Shown here piece by piece: positions 26,174 through 37,969 of a stretch of DNA of 64,000 nucleotides (positions within the stretch are counted from its first letter, which is position 1; each line of letters begins with the position of its first letter). Location: contig CM066731.1 in assembly GCA_033961575.1 (NCBI GenBank), positions 135,587,001 to 135,651,000 on the forward strand, given 5' to 3'. The notes below the pieces were generated by a model. It was not told the DNA's origin. It was given only the letters and a program-made list of their open reading frames with translations, and did no database searches. This stretch comes from Aselliscus stoliczkanus. Its lineage: Eukaryota; Chordata; Mammalia; Chiroptera; Hipposideridae. The translations under genes were made by a program, and so were the position numbers.

Positions 26174-26596
26174 GGGCTGGCCGAGTGGCGCATTGGTTAA
26201 GAGCAGGTTTGGGATGCCAGCAGCCTTGGTTAGGATCCCACATATGAGGACCAGTGACACTGCCCTCTAAAGCTAACAACAGTTCCACCTGGAGCTGAGC
26301 TGTGCGAGCCACGGTGAAGGTGTAGGCTGCAGCCCCTGTTGCAGTGGGCTGCCATAGGCTACAGTGTGTGGCCGGCAGCCAGCGTGAGCCGCTGGCAGCC
26401 GACCATCCAGAGGCTGGCGACCAATCTGCCTCGTCTGGGAAGAGCGCAATGACAATACCAACATGAGCCAATGAAGCAACGTCCTCCGCAACTAGACTGA
26501 AGAACAAAAAGACTGCAACTTGTCTGTTCCCCTTCCCCGATTCCCCAATGCTGTTCCCCTCCCCCAAATCCCCAATAAAATCTTTATTAAAAAAAA
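26174..26596 (+). mobile_element. Long tRNA-derived SINE, full-length, sense
   Basis: Head GGGCTGGCCGAGTGGCGCAT with TTAAGAGC, a B-box-like GGTTAGGATCCC, GACACTGCCCTCTAAAGC, a GC-rich body, a C-rich module TTCCCCTTCCCCGATTCCCC (26527-26546), AATAAAATC at 26574 and a terminal A-tract. Same structure as 23777-24216. The probable duplication is GATTAATT (26165-26172) against GATTAAATT (26599-26607). The antisense 143-codon frame (26136-26567) is only the reverse of this SINE. Confidence 0.9.
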
Positions 26597-26665
26597 TTGA
26601 TTAAATTGCCCTAAGATCAATCAGCTTGGAAATGGTAGAACTAGGATTCAAGCTCAAATTTTTTT
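26597..26665 (-). mobile_element. MIR SINE, second part
   Basis: Continues the antisense MIR: AAATTGCCCTAAGATCAATC then GGTAGAACTAGGATTCAAGC, matching the usual TTGCCCAAGGTCACAC ... CAGAGCCAGGATTCGAAC. Confidence 0.65.
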
Positions 26666-26669
26666 GTTG

Positions 26670-27500
26670 TTGATTTTCTTTTTACACCACGGTGGTGTCA
26701 ATACATATTTTTACTTTCGTCCATAATGAAAGTTAACAATAACAGTAAATTATTTCCAGAATGAAGGCAAATGCAGTGATGTTGCTATGAGAACTTGCAT
26801 AACTACAGCTGGAAAAATAGCCTCCCTTCTTAGAAGCTTTGACTACTTCCAAGTAAAGTCTGTAAATATTTTATCAGAGGAGTTCAAGAAATGGTGGTAT
26901 GAGTTAAGCAGCATTTCATTTACTTCCAAGCATGAGTATGTGAATATTTTTTGTGACTATTTTTAAAAACTTTTGGTTTGCCTACAATTTCAAACAGTCT
27001 AGACAGTAAGTTTGGTTAATTTAAAGCATAGCAAAACAAAACAAAACAAATAACCACACATACAAAAACTGCGTCTTAGGAGCTATTAGTTATTTCCAAC
27101 ACAGAAACTTGGTAGTTTAGGGGCTTGAGTCATTCCTTAAGGTCAGAATTAAACACTTGATCAGAATTCTGGTACTGTTGATGATTAGAATTACCAGGAG
27201 GGCTGGTATTTACTGTTCTTGCTATTTTTGACTTGGTGCAGGGACAGTGAGAAACATTGTCTCCTAAGAGGGTTTTTCCAAAATGCGATCATGCATTTTT
27301 TACAACATGAGGAATTCTATTACATTAGCTTACATAATTCCACCTCATTCAGAATATAAGGTAATATTCTTTCTCTGTCTTTCTCTAAAGAGTTTTGGGG
27401 AAACAGAACTGCAGTACAGTAGATGAGAGAGAGCCCTTTGTGTTTCTGCTGACATGTGAAAATCATTTTATTTTCTTTCTTAAAATATTATAACAAACTC
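26670..27500. other. AT-rich DNA, nothing recognised
   Basis: A short CAAAA run at 27036-27050; otherwise nothing recognised. Confidence 0.4.
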
Positions 27501-27639
27501 TAAACATTCTCTTTGATATATCTTCTATTTTGTGTAACCCAAAGAAGTGGTTTGATTTCTTTCAGATGTGTAATTCTGCCCTTCATATTTCAATCAACAT
27601 CTAGAGTAGTAACAATCATAATACTGAAGACATTTTTAA

Positions 27640-28790
27640 ATAGTGAAATTCTTTTGGAAATAAAATTCAATTATTTTATTCTTTTTTATAGTTGGTGTGC
27701 TTATTGCTGCCTCACATTTTTCTGTGGCTCTGTTCATTTTTCATTCTTTTTTCTGTCTGTTCTTCAGATTACCTAATCTTTTTTGATTTACTATTTTGCT
27801 GATTCTTTCTTTGGCCAATTCATATCTAATGCTGAAGCGATTTAGTTATCTAATGAATGTTCATTTTGATTATTGTACTTTTCATTTGAAGAATTTCCAT
27901 TTGGTTCTTTTTAAAAACACTTTTTATCTCTTTATTGATATTTCTGTTTCATGAGGTATTATCATGTCTTCTTTCAATTCTTTAGACATGATCTCTTTTA
28001 GTTCTTTAAATGTATTTATAATGACTACTTTGAAGTCTTTGTTGGCTAACTACAACATCTGGGCCACTTCAAAAGCAGTTTCCATTATTTGCTTTTTTTT
28101 TTTTTTCTGTGAATGGTCACAATTTTCTGTTTTTTGCATGTCTTATAATATTCTTCTTGAAAATGGGATATTTGAGAAAATATATTGTAGTAACACAGGA
28201 CACTGATCCTTCCACCTCTGAATTATGTTGCTATTTTTTTGACTGGTCATTTATTCATTTGCTTAATGACTTGGCTGAACTGATTCTGTGAAGTCTGTTT
28301 CCCCTTGAGTATGACCATGTGACATTTCTGCTCAGACACATTCCCATGTTTTTCTCTTCTAACCTGACTACCTAAGGGTTGCTTCTGGATCAGTATAGGT
28401 CATTTATTACTCACAGGCTGTGTTTGGCTTCCTAGGATCCACCCTGGATCCACATAGCTGTTTATTACTTGAAGGTATTGTTAATAGAGAGAGACTGTGC
28501 AAAACCAACCTTAAAAGAGGAGTGACTATACTATTGTAATACCAGGAAAATACACTTTAAACAAGAAATGTTGCATGTATAAAGAGGACTGTTTCATAAC
28601 AAGAAAAACCTCTTAGCCAGTTATTTTTAATCTTTATTATTGGATGCATTTGTGGCTTGGAGCCTGCCATCCCGGGTACAGGAGTTTCTGTTATTGCCAT
28701 GTGTTTGGCCACTTATGCTCAGCTTGGTTATTCCCCCGTAATCATACCTGAGAAGGCATAGCCTCCGGCTGGCGCACAATCTCCCTGCGT
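27640..28790 (-). mobile_element. Old LINE-1 (L1M-type), 5'-side region, antisense
   Basis: Antisense L1M wording in order: TGCTGATTCTTTCTTTGGCC near 27798, AATTTCCATTTGGTTCTTTT near 27892, TTCTTTAGACATGATCTCTT near 27980, TTTGAAGTCTTTGTTGGCTA near 28029, TTGAGAAAATATATTGTAGT near 28172. Same part of the element as in the 2.7-6.0 kb block. Ends against the MLT1 at 28840. Confidence 0.7.
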
Positions 28791-28839
28791 CCAGGTATGG
28801 AGGCAATCTTACATTAAGCCTGGTTCCCTAGGAGTTGCC

Positions 28840-29081
28840 TGTATTAGTCTGCTCAGGCTGCTGCTAAAGCAAATTTCCATAGGCTGTGTGGCTTTATTTT
28901 CTCACAGCCCAGATAAAGTTCCTACAGGGTCAATTTCTGGTGAGGGCTCATTTCCTGGCTTGAAAGAGCTGCCTTCTTACTGTGTCCTCACATGGCAGAA
29001 AGAGAAGGAGGAGGAGAAAAAAAGAGAGATGAATGGGGAGGGAGGGAGGGAGGGAGGGAGGGAGGGAGGGAGGGAGAGGGA

Positions 29082-29141
<60 letters not shown>

Positions 29142-29316
29142 GAACACTCTGGTGTCTCTTATAAGGACCCTGATCCCATTGGATCATGGCCCCACCTTTA
29201 TGACCTCATTTAACTTTAATTACCTCCATAAAGACCCTATCTCCAAATATAGTCACACTGGGGGTTAGAGCTTCAACATGTGAAGTTTAGAGGGATGCAA
29301 ACATTCAGTTCATAAG
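28840..29316 (-). mobile_element. MLT1 (MaLR) LTR, near full-length, antisense, carrying a purine microsatellite
   Basis: Starts TGTATTAGTCTGCTCAGGCT and proceeds through TTATTTTCTCACAGCCC, TTTCTGGTGAGGGCTCATTT, TGTGTCCTCACATGGCAGAA, TCTGGTGTCTCTTATAAGGA, CCCCACCTTTATGACCTCAT, CTCCAAATATAGTCACACTG and GGGGTTAGAGCTTCAACATG to CATAAGA, the antisense of the TGTTATG start. Both ends are present. The region normally carrying a short GAGA run is expanded at 29036-29139. Confidence 0.92.
29036..29139. repeat. (GGGA)n-(GA)n purine microsatellite inside MLT1
   Basis: About eight GGGA/GGAG units followed by more than 20 GA units: roughly 100 bp of unbroken purine on the plus strand. The 126-codon frame through it (28888-29268) is low-complexity Arg/Glu and is not a gene. 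Confidence 0.97.
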
Positions 29317-29319
29317 AGC

Positions 29320-31675
29320 AGCTTATTGTTCAGCCATCTGTTGATCAGAGGTTGTGCTTAAGTCCCTGGTGTCACTGAGACTTCTGCCCTTTGTTGACTG
29401 ATCTTTTTGTGATTTGGGAATGCTTTTAGTTCTTGCCTACATTCTGATCTGATTGCTGCCGCCCTATAAGTAAAAGCTTGTTGGAGCAAGGGTGCTCTGG
29501 TCCTCTCAGCTACATCTGCTTGGAGAATTTCTGCAATCTGGGGCTAGGGGTGAGATGAGAAATTCTTTTTAGGCTACCTTCGCCTCTCCCTGTTCTTTCC
29601 CCAGGTGATACCAAACCATATTGTGGGATCCAAGAGAAGAGAGAAAAGTCATCTTCTTGGCTGCACCTTCCTGTATGAGGCTGCTGGTTTAGATTCCAAA
29701 AGATGGAGCTTGGGATGGGCAGAAGGCAGGGACTGGGGGAAGGTGGATTGTGGCTCAGATGCCACAGACTCTTGCTATTCTTACTGAGGTTTAGATAATT
29801 TACTTGAATAAGTGTTTCAACATTTTCTGTGTGCCCTTAGATTAGTTTCCAGATACTTTATTATTTTTCATAATTATTTCTAATTAAATTATGTATAAAA
29901 GAGTTTCTTTTGCATTTCTCACTTCTGCATTCTAGAAGTTGGCTCTATTCATAGATTTTTAAAAATGGAAGTAAGACATTTTCATTTAGAAGTCAAGAAA
30001 TGTATCTCAAAATGACTTACTCGGGGATACAGAGTAAAGTGAAGACACAGGCAACACTAGATACCTCAATCTGAGAGTGAGACATCTAAAACATTCCCTG
30101 CTTCTCAGACCTGTGCCAATTGAATCTTTTTCTTGCAGCTTATTTGATTCTCAAAATTTCCTTGATTTCACCAATGGTTGCTTGTTCAAGCTGGCTCCTA
30201 TTATTTTTTGACACATCTCCATCATCATTGTTTGAGTATTTCTTTCCAACACACGTACAAAACAATGTTTTATATTCGTATTCTTTCCATGTTTCAGTCC
30301 TGGAATCCGGCATTCCTCCTAGGAATCCTGGTTCCTTTCTAGAGCAGTTTTAAGAGTATTAGATATAATGCCTAAATGCTGAGAATTGTAATGGAATTTT
30401 CTTTCCATTTTTTCTTATTAAAATATGTTGGTAAAGTTATTTCCTACATCCCACTTGAAATTTTTCTGAATCAGGTGAGGCTCAGATAAATGTATCTGAG
30501 CTTGACTACAGTTTATTTTCCTGTTTAGCTTAGAATTGTCATCATGCATTCAACCAAGGCACACTAAAATAACCCATTAGCTTGTACCTTTTCTCTGATG
30601 CCAGTTTCCAGATCTATAACAATATAATCTACTTCTTTCAAGAACAAGGTTATTAAATTTAAGAAGAGGAAATAGCTAAAGCTTGAAAACTATAAGTTTT
30701 TTCATTTCATGAAAAAAAATCACAGTATGTTCTACAACTGCAGAAATTCAACCTGTAACTTTATTTTCTTTACATATGTTTCAGCTTTATGAAAAATGAT
30801 ACATAAATATATTATGTCATAAAATCAGAATGTATAGAAGCATAAAATAGACTTGGAAGGGAGAATTTGTCCTTTTCTTATGGCTTCTAAATTTTATCAT
30901 AAACATGAAAAGATAAGTCTTTAATGATTTCAAATTATTAAAATAAATACATAAACAATATATATTTTCATATTTTATATAATTTATAACTTTAAAAATT
31001 GTCTTTTAAAGAAATGAAATGACATTGTGTTGTCCTTCAAGGCTCCCTATGGTTATTCTGTCAAACTAATGTTGGAAAATCATTTATTTTACATTTGATT
31101 TGTTAATGAATTTTATTTTAGTCTTTTGCTCTTGTGTTTGGGGTGATCATTTCAGATAGGTAGCTTTCTTTTATTCCCCTCATGAAACATTTTTCTTCAT
31201 GTTGGAATAATGGCTATTTTGAATTTACTTTGGAGGTTAAAACTAGTAAACAGGATTAAATACCTGTTTATAAAATAACTTTATGGTTTGTTCTTAGTTA
31301 CACTTCATAATAAGTTTTATTTATTGAATATGTAGCTTTGATGACAATTGCCATAATTCTATTATCTGCTTTCTGAGATTCCCCGTTGTAAATTCTAATC
31401 TATCAGGTTTCAATGCATTATTTTCTCTCATTTGCTACAGTCAAAGCTGTAGTCATTGATTTTTTTCACAAATGTGAAAACTAATAAAAACACTTAAAAA
31501 ATAACCTTTCCATATGCAAAAGCAGATAAAAATATAGCCATAGTTTATCAAATCTTATAATAATGAACTAAATTTAAAATATTAAAAAAAAGAAGGGTCT
31601 CAATATTTTAGCTAAAAGTTTTCTACCACTTGATATTACTTCATTCATCCATATTTTAAAAGTTGAAATGAAAAG
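29320..31675. other. AT-rich DNA, nothing recognised
   Basis: No gene or confidently assigned repeat. 30920-31020 is very AT-rich. Confidence 0.4.
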
Positions 31676-31679
31676 AACT

Positions 31680-31895
31680 TGTGCTTTAGAATCCCCAGAA
31701 CATGAACCCTACATCTAAATACTTGATGTTTGACATTGAAAAATCACTGAGCATGCTTGATCCTTTTGCAACTGAAAAATAGGATAATGATATTCACTCT
31801 CCAGAATTATAATAGATTATTATGGAAATATAATATGTGTAAGTACACTGCCTATATTTGCTTATACATTTAAGTTATTAATGAGTATCAGTTGT
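31680..31895 (+). mobile_element. MIR SINE, sense
   Basis: Order fits MIR: CATTGAAAAATCACTGAGCA, then TTTGCAACTGAAAAATAGGATAATGA (usual TCTGTAAAATGGGGATAATAA), AATTATAATAGATTATTATG and ATATGTGTAAGTACACTGCC. Strongly diverged. Confidence 0.6.
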
Positions 31896-31899
31896 ATGC

Positions 31900-33600
31900 T
31901 GAGAGATATTTCCTTATGCAAGCATTTATTTTCCTTTTTTTCATTTATGTAACAAAATTTACCTGAAATAAGAATCTCCATCGTGTTCTTGCTCTTAATT
32001 TTGAGTGTTGCAAGGTAATACAGGCTTTAAATAAAACTCACATGCTCTTGAAGAAATAAAAAATAACAAAAAAATACAATACATAACCTTAACTGCATTT
32101 TAAAGTTTAGTATTTTCAATTACTTTCTACTTTATATATCTTTTTTTAAGGTTCTTTGAGTTATATGTGCTTTCTAAAACACTGCTTACATAGCTGTCAA
32201 AACTAAAGTACGCAACGGAAAGGTTAGACTTCAACAAATAGTTCCTGTTTCCATGGAAACTGATTTGATTTAGGAAAGAGCTGTAAGTGTGTGTAAATAA
32301 TAATGGATTACAAAACTGCATTGCCTTCTTTTGAAGGTGTAGTGATCTTACCTAAGAAAGGCCAGTTCATATATTATTCCTAAATAAAAATTTCAAATAT
32401 TGGTACTAATTTTATGTCTTTAATTGGCATGTATACATACTCCCCCAAATAAAAAGCCTCCAGTAAAATGAATCAGATAATTTCCCTGAGGCAATTACAT
32501 GATTATTTCACATGCATTTTTTTGTTTGTTTGTTTTGGTTTTTTTAACCAGTGGCCACACTTTTATATTTTCTGCTTCCTGGAAACATGAGCAAAACTCT
32601 GTCTGGTTTAATCTTATATACCTTTTGGAAATTTCTTTGTTTTATGGTTAAGGGAATGTTAGGGATGCTAGTCCTGTGTGTATTTTAGGCAATAAAATAA
32701 GGAAATATCAATTATATTAAAGCCACATAGAGCCAAGACCGAGCCATTTGAATGGGATAAATCATAAATTAGTATTTTGGGGGTATGTTACTGTATGTTA
32801 GAGGCCTATGCATTTGATAAAAGAGCCATAAGTAGTAACCAAGGTGGAATTTGATTGGGGTCACTTTCCACATGGGACGATTAACATCTGGAGTAAATTA
32901 TTCATGTCTGTTTTTGCCTATCTCCACAGTAATATTTCAATTATTAGACCAACATTGATAATAAGCTCCTTGGAAAAAGTATAATAATAGGTGGAAATGC
33001 TAGTTATTCCATTACTATTTTTTCTGCCTTTCACTTTCTTTTTCAAATATTTTTTCCTTATTTCTTCCCTTACTTTCTTTCCTTCTTTCTTAAATTTGAT
33101 AAATTATCTTAATAATTTTATGCCAATAAATATAATTAATGTGAAAAGTTCATAAGGATACCATAATAAATTATGCAGAAATTTTCAAGTATATGTAATG
33201 TTGCTTTAAAATGGTGTCAGGACAGAATTTGTTCTCTTCCAAGTTCGCATTAAAATACCTTGAATGAATCTTAACAAAAAAGATGAAAAAAAAAAAAGAT
33301 GAAAATAACTTTGAAAATATAAAATTATGTCAATCATTTTTAAGAGTCTAGGAAGAAGTTTTACTAAAAATAGTTGACTTTAAGCTCCAATGCAAATCAT
33401 AATTAATTGCTTTAAAACTGGAAATAGTTTAGAAAAAAACCTTACAATGTGGAGTGAGAAAAAGAATTCACCTCTATCTCTAACCCTTATTTTATAGTCA
33501 GTCCAGTATTGTACAAAGCAGAAACAAAAGAACAATTTCATGTCTTATCCCTTTGTTCTACCTTTATTAGAAATTTACTTAGGTTTGATTGATGGTCCCA
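31900..33600. other. AT-rich DNA, nothing recognised
   Basis: Short T/TTTG runs near 32517-32545 and A-runs near 33287-33298. No gene or repeat family recognised. Confidence 0.4.
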
Positions 33601-33619
33601 TAAGAGATGTGGCCTGTTA

Positions 33620-33720
33620 TAGAAATGCTCAGTCACTTGTGCAAAGACATCAGTAAGCAGCAATAGAGCCTCCTTAGAACCCTCGGCTCCCTCATAGTCC
33701 AAGACTCTTTTATGTAGAAC
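33620..33720 (-). mobile_element. Possible MIR fragment, antisense
   Basis: CACTTGTGCAAAGACATCAG-AAGCAGCAATAGAGCC-CTCCCTCATAGTCCAAGACTC resembles the antisense MIR core. Short and diverged. Confidence 0.35.
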
Positions 33721-34084
33721 CCAAGGTATTCATTATACTAAAACTTTCAACTGCCATAACTGAATCTAGTCTAAAGAACTGATTGTGATAAACAAATCTT
33801 TAGCTGGGAAAAGAAGGTGAGGAAGAGGAATGTTGTATTATAATAATGGTCTTTAGGTTTATATAGAGGCAGAATTCAAGATACTGTGTTTTGCCTCATA
33901 TAACACGATCCCACGTATAATGCCCACCCACGTTTTTGGCCCAAACTTTCAGTGAAACAGAATTAGTACTACCCGTGTATAATTTTCATCTTTATTTTTC
34001 CCCTCACAAATTTGGACAAAAAAGTACATGTTATACATTGCTAAATATAGTAACTATCTTTCTTAGAGCCTCTTCTGAAAGTAA

Positions 34085-35425
34085 AGCAAAGGGTCTGAAC
34101 TTTTTGTGGACATTCAAGTTTGCAGTAGGATACTTTCCTGAAGGCCTTTGAAAAGACAGTATATTACCTGTTTGGAATTAATAATGAAGACTTCAACACC
34201 TAATGCTGTACTTAGAAGAATAAATGAAGTAAAAGCCCTAATCTCTCAAGTCTTTATAGGAGTTAATAATATACCTGGAGAAATAGAACAAACATATATT
34301 AAATTTTTTAAAAAGAGGGATCCTGCCCTTTATAACAATTACCCTTTCTAGTAACTGCATCTTGTGAACTCTTGCAGCAGGATTGGTACTGAATTGAAGA
34401 TGCACAAAGTCAGAGGACTGCTTAGTACTTATAATAGTATAACAGTATTCCAAGCAATACATGACAAGCCCTACACTAGGAGAGTAGAATGGGTTAAAAA
34501 AAAAAAAAAAAAACTAGTATGAGTGATGTTAAGATAGAATTCTATAACTCCATACTCTTGTTTGCATGACCAAACCCTACTCATCCTGTCCTTTAAGATG
34601 TAACTCAAAATGTAAACTGATGAATTTGAAAGAATGACTGCTCCCTTTTCTGTGCTCTGAAAACACTTTTTTTCAAATTGCCAATATATCACCTATCAGA
34701 ATGTAAAGTTAGAACTGAAAACATTCAGCTCTGTAGATGTAGTGTTTGCTGTTGTACCTGTCAAAACGTAGTCACTCTATACATGTTTGCCAAATTGAAT
34801 TGTATCTTTCAGTTTTTTCCCCTTAAATCTAGTATTTGGGATTTGAAAGTGAAATGGGTGAAGGTTAAAGAAATTGCGGTTAGTTACAGTCTGACTTTAC
34901 AATGGTCTTTCAAACAGAAAGGGTCTATTATCAGAGAAGCCTGTGACTAGATGGTCTTTATGCCTGCCAAGGTCATAGGAAAATAGCTTTAAGCTGTAAG
35001 CAATAGCTTTAGACGCTAATGATGTCACTTGAAAATCAGACTGTTCAACCATGTTTAGGGGAGTTTTCTAAAAAAGTATAATTTATTATCATCTATGGGC
35101 ATGATTTAAAGCATGAAAAAGCAGTGTGCTGTCTTCTTGTACAAACTAACCTTGAAAATTTTCCTTTAGAAGTTTGTTGACTTAGTATTCTTCAACATAG
35201 CTACTCAAAATTGTGATCAATTTTTATCACTACTATTGTTTTACCATTGTAAATATTACAGGGATGATATGTATTATGTGTGCTACTGTAAACTGGATGT
35301 GGAGACATGTGTGTTGCTTAAATTATCAACTATACCTGCAGCTTTCACTTTAGATTGTAAGGTAGCCTTAACTGAACAGGATAACATAGAAAGGGGATAT
35401 GTTATATATTCTATTAATAAAATAT
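34085..35425 (+). pseudogene. Possible processed pseudogene with long 3' UTR-like tail (unidentified parent)
   Basis: A frame from 34148 to 34351 has a protein-like stretch with charged and aromatic residues in ordinary proportions (LRRINEVKALISQVF, then PGEIEQTYIKFFKKRDPAL) ending in TAG. It lacks an upstream ATG context: an in-frame stop sits just before and the first ATG is internal, at 34184. The next kilobase reads like a 3' UTR and ends near AATAAA at 35416-35421. No introns are evident. I do not recognise the parent gene, and no clear poly(A) tract or TSD was found. It could equally be unique non-coding sequence. Confidence 0.25.
34495..34513. repeat. Poly(A) run
   Basis: A-tract of about 19 bases. 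It could mark the 3' end of a short retroposed sequence to its left. Confidence 0.85.
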
Positions 35426-35429
35426 CATG

Positions 35430-36195
35430 CCTAAAATGATGCTTTCCACTTTACTTCTTGTACTTGAAACTTTGACTCTAAACTACAATTTGTACTTGAA
35501 AAAACATAATAAACCAATATTTCTTTTTCTGGCGGAAACAATAACAATATTAGTGTCAGAACTAAAGTTCTCAAAAGAGCCCATAAAAATCAATCAGTTA
35601 CAGTGTTAGAGACATATTCGGCCCACTGAAAAATAAAATTTAGATTTACTAGTCCATTTTAGAATTTATAGAAATAATTACTTCCCTTATTATAAACAAA
35701 GATCAGTGTTTTCTTTGCTTATAATCAGCTCAATAATATTCCAACTTTTTCTAAACACTAATAAAAATCATTCCAAATTTAGTACACCTTCCATCAAATT
35801 TCTGTACATAGGCCAACTGCACTGATATTTCATTTACAGAGAGAGAAAATAATCCATTTAGGACCATCTGTCAAAATTTTATCATTGTACTGTAGTTAAT
35901 TTTATATAAGAACAACAACTTCTGTAATTCCTTTCCTGTTGCCAGGATATTATGTACAAGATACAAAAGAACCAGAGACATCTTCAGGAACTCATAAGTA
36001 TTATGGAGTTTATCACAATAGTATCCCAAACTGAAATTGTTAGTTATCAGGGAAAATTATAACGTTGAAAAAAGAGAAAAGATAAAATGAGAAATATTCA
36101 CACAGAAAGAAAATAGTATTTGGAAAATGAAAATAATTTACCCAATTTTTTATTTTTTTTCAGGAAGGATACAATCTATTGTGTTAGTATCCAAA
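35430..36195. other. AT-rich DNA, nothing recognised
   Basis: No gene or repeat family recognised. Confidence 0.4.
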
Positions 36196-36196
36196 G

Positions 36197-36198
<2 letters not shown>

Positions 36199-36231
<33 letters not shown>
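36199..36231. repeat. (GT)n microsatellite
   Basis: About 16 GT units. Confidence 0.97.
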
Positions 36232-36232
<1 letters not shown>

Positions 36233-36234
36233 TA

Positions 36235-37960
36235 AATGAAAAACAAAAATCAAACAAACAAGAGGGTTTCATAGAAGTCAAGATAATTGTTACCTCTCTG
36301 AGAGAGGGGGTCTCACAAAAAGTTTTTGGGATAGCAATTATGTATTTCTTGACTTGGAACATTAAATGTATGAGTGCATATTTTAAACTATTTAATGTTT
36401 TATTATATTTTTGTGGAGATTTTTTTTTTTTAAACAAAGGTATTGTAGAACATCACAGAACAATTAGTTCATATCCTTGAAGTATAAACTTGGAGTGTGG
36501 AATGCCTTATTGTCATATTTTATTTAATCTATCTATTTCCTGAACCATGCATGAGTGAGTTATACCAGAAAAAAAAAAAAAGAAAAAAGAAAAAAAAATC
36601 CACCAATTATAAGATGCATCTTAATGTCAAGGATATGTGAAAAAATGTGTCTTAATTCTTGATCACAGCTACACAACACTGAATGTCTCAATGCAGTATA
36701 GCTCCTTATTTGAGCTTCTGATTCAAATGAGTTGGATGCTTTTGCAAAGATAACTCAAATACTGTGCACTAAAGATTTTTACTCCAACAGATATATTCCA
36801 AGTTAATGTTTATTTGTTATCCTAAGACATTTAACAAAGTAAAATTCTCAGATAGCTCCTAAATACGAAATAAGTACAACAATTATCCTAAGACAGAGCT
36901 GAACTTGGGAGGAAAGTTTCTTTGAATGATTTTGGATATGTATTTATAAATTTTAATAAAGCAAGTCATTATAAAATGCCATAAAAAAATTCCTTCGTGT
37001 CACTTTTCTAACATTCAAACCTAGTTCCTCTATTCCTTTCCTTCCTTTCCTCATTGAAGTTTTCTTTGAAAATACACAAATACTACCTCCCTTTGGGGTA
37101 CTTCAAGATCGAAATTAATTATGCAAATTATCTCATGCAGGTTGACCTAATTAAATTTAAATAGTGGTTCTTATTCATTCTAAACACCATTTCCTGGGAG
37201 ATTTTACCTTTCGGGTAAACTAGGTAGAGAATCCAAATGCTTACTTAGCCTAACATTTTAGGCAGCAATCATATCACACATACTTTTTCAAATGAAGTGT
37301 GTATAGTTATCTAGCAATTGATATTCCCTTAATCCATTGATTTTGTTAAAACATAGGTTTCTGGTGGAAATTTACTGAGGTAAATGTCAACGTTTTAATT
37401 AGTAATAAAATTCTCCTATTTAGATGGTAGTCACAAAAAAAATGTAAAATAATGATATATAATGTGACTAATTAACTGCCCAAAAGAATTTTTTACGTGT
37501 TTATTAATTTTCAAATTATTCATGGAATGTTATTCTGTATACTATTGAGTCATTCTTAGGTTTTGTGATACTTCCATTCCTGATTTTCTTCCTCTTTGCT
37601 TTCTCACTGTTCCATTTCATGGAGCATCATTTCCTCAGCTAAGTAGAATTAATTAGTAGTCTGGGGGTGCTCTGCCATGGTTTCACGGTTGTCTCTTTAA
37701 TGCTTTCTCAGGAGGAATTCACATACTCTACAACTAATTTTAATGACTGCATATGGACTGTAAAATGCTTACATCTTCATTTAGTCTTGAAATTTATTTT
37801 GGATGTATATCCAACAATCTGCTCAGCATCTGAGCATTGTTTACACATAGCCATGAAAAACACATCCAACACTGCTCATCTCCTCCACTGTAATGTGAAA
37901 GGGAAACAAAAGAATAAAGCTAAGAGTATGATTTATTGAAAAAAGCTTAATAAAAATTTT
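36235..37960. other. AT-rich DNA, nothing recognised
   Basis: An A-rich GA-interrupted run at 36570-36598. The 90-codon frame at 37667-37939 has no recognised motif. Confidence 0.4.
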
Positions 37961-37969
37961 TAGAAGTAA

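Noticed and set aside
26136..26567. 143-codon GC-rich minus-strand frame
   Set aside because: It is the reverse strand of a full-length SINE; the partner copy at 23777-24216 gives a similar artefact.
29036..29139. CRISPR-like or satellite array
   Set aside because: Simple tetranucleotide and dinucleotide repeats without spacers.
28888..29268. 126-codon Arg/Glu-rich frame
   Set aside because: Low-complexity translation of a purine microsatellite inside an MLT1 LTR.
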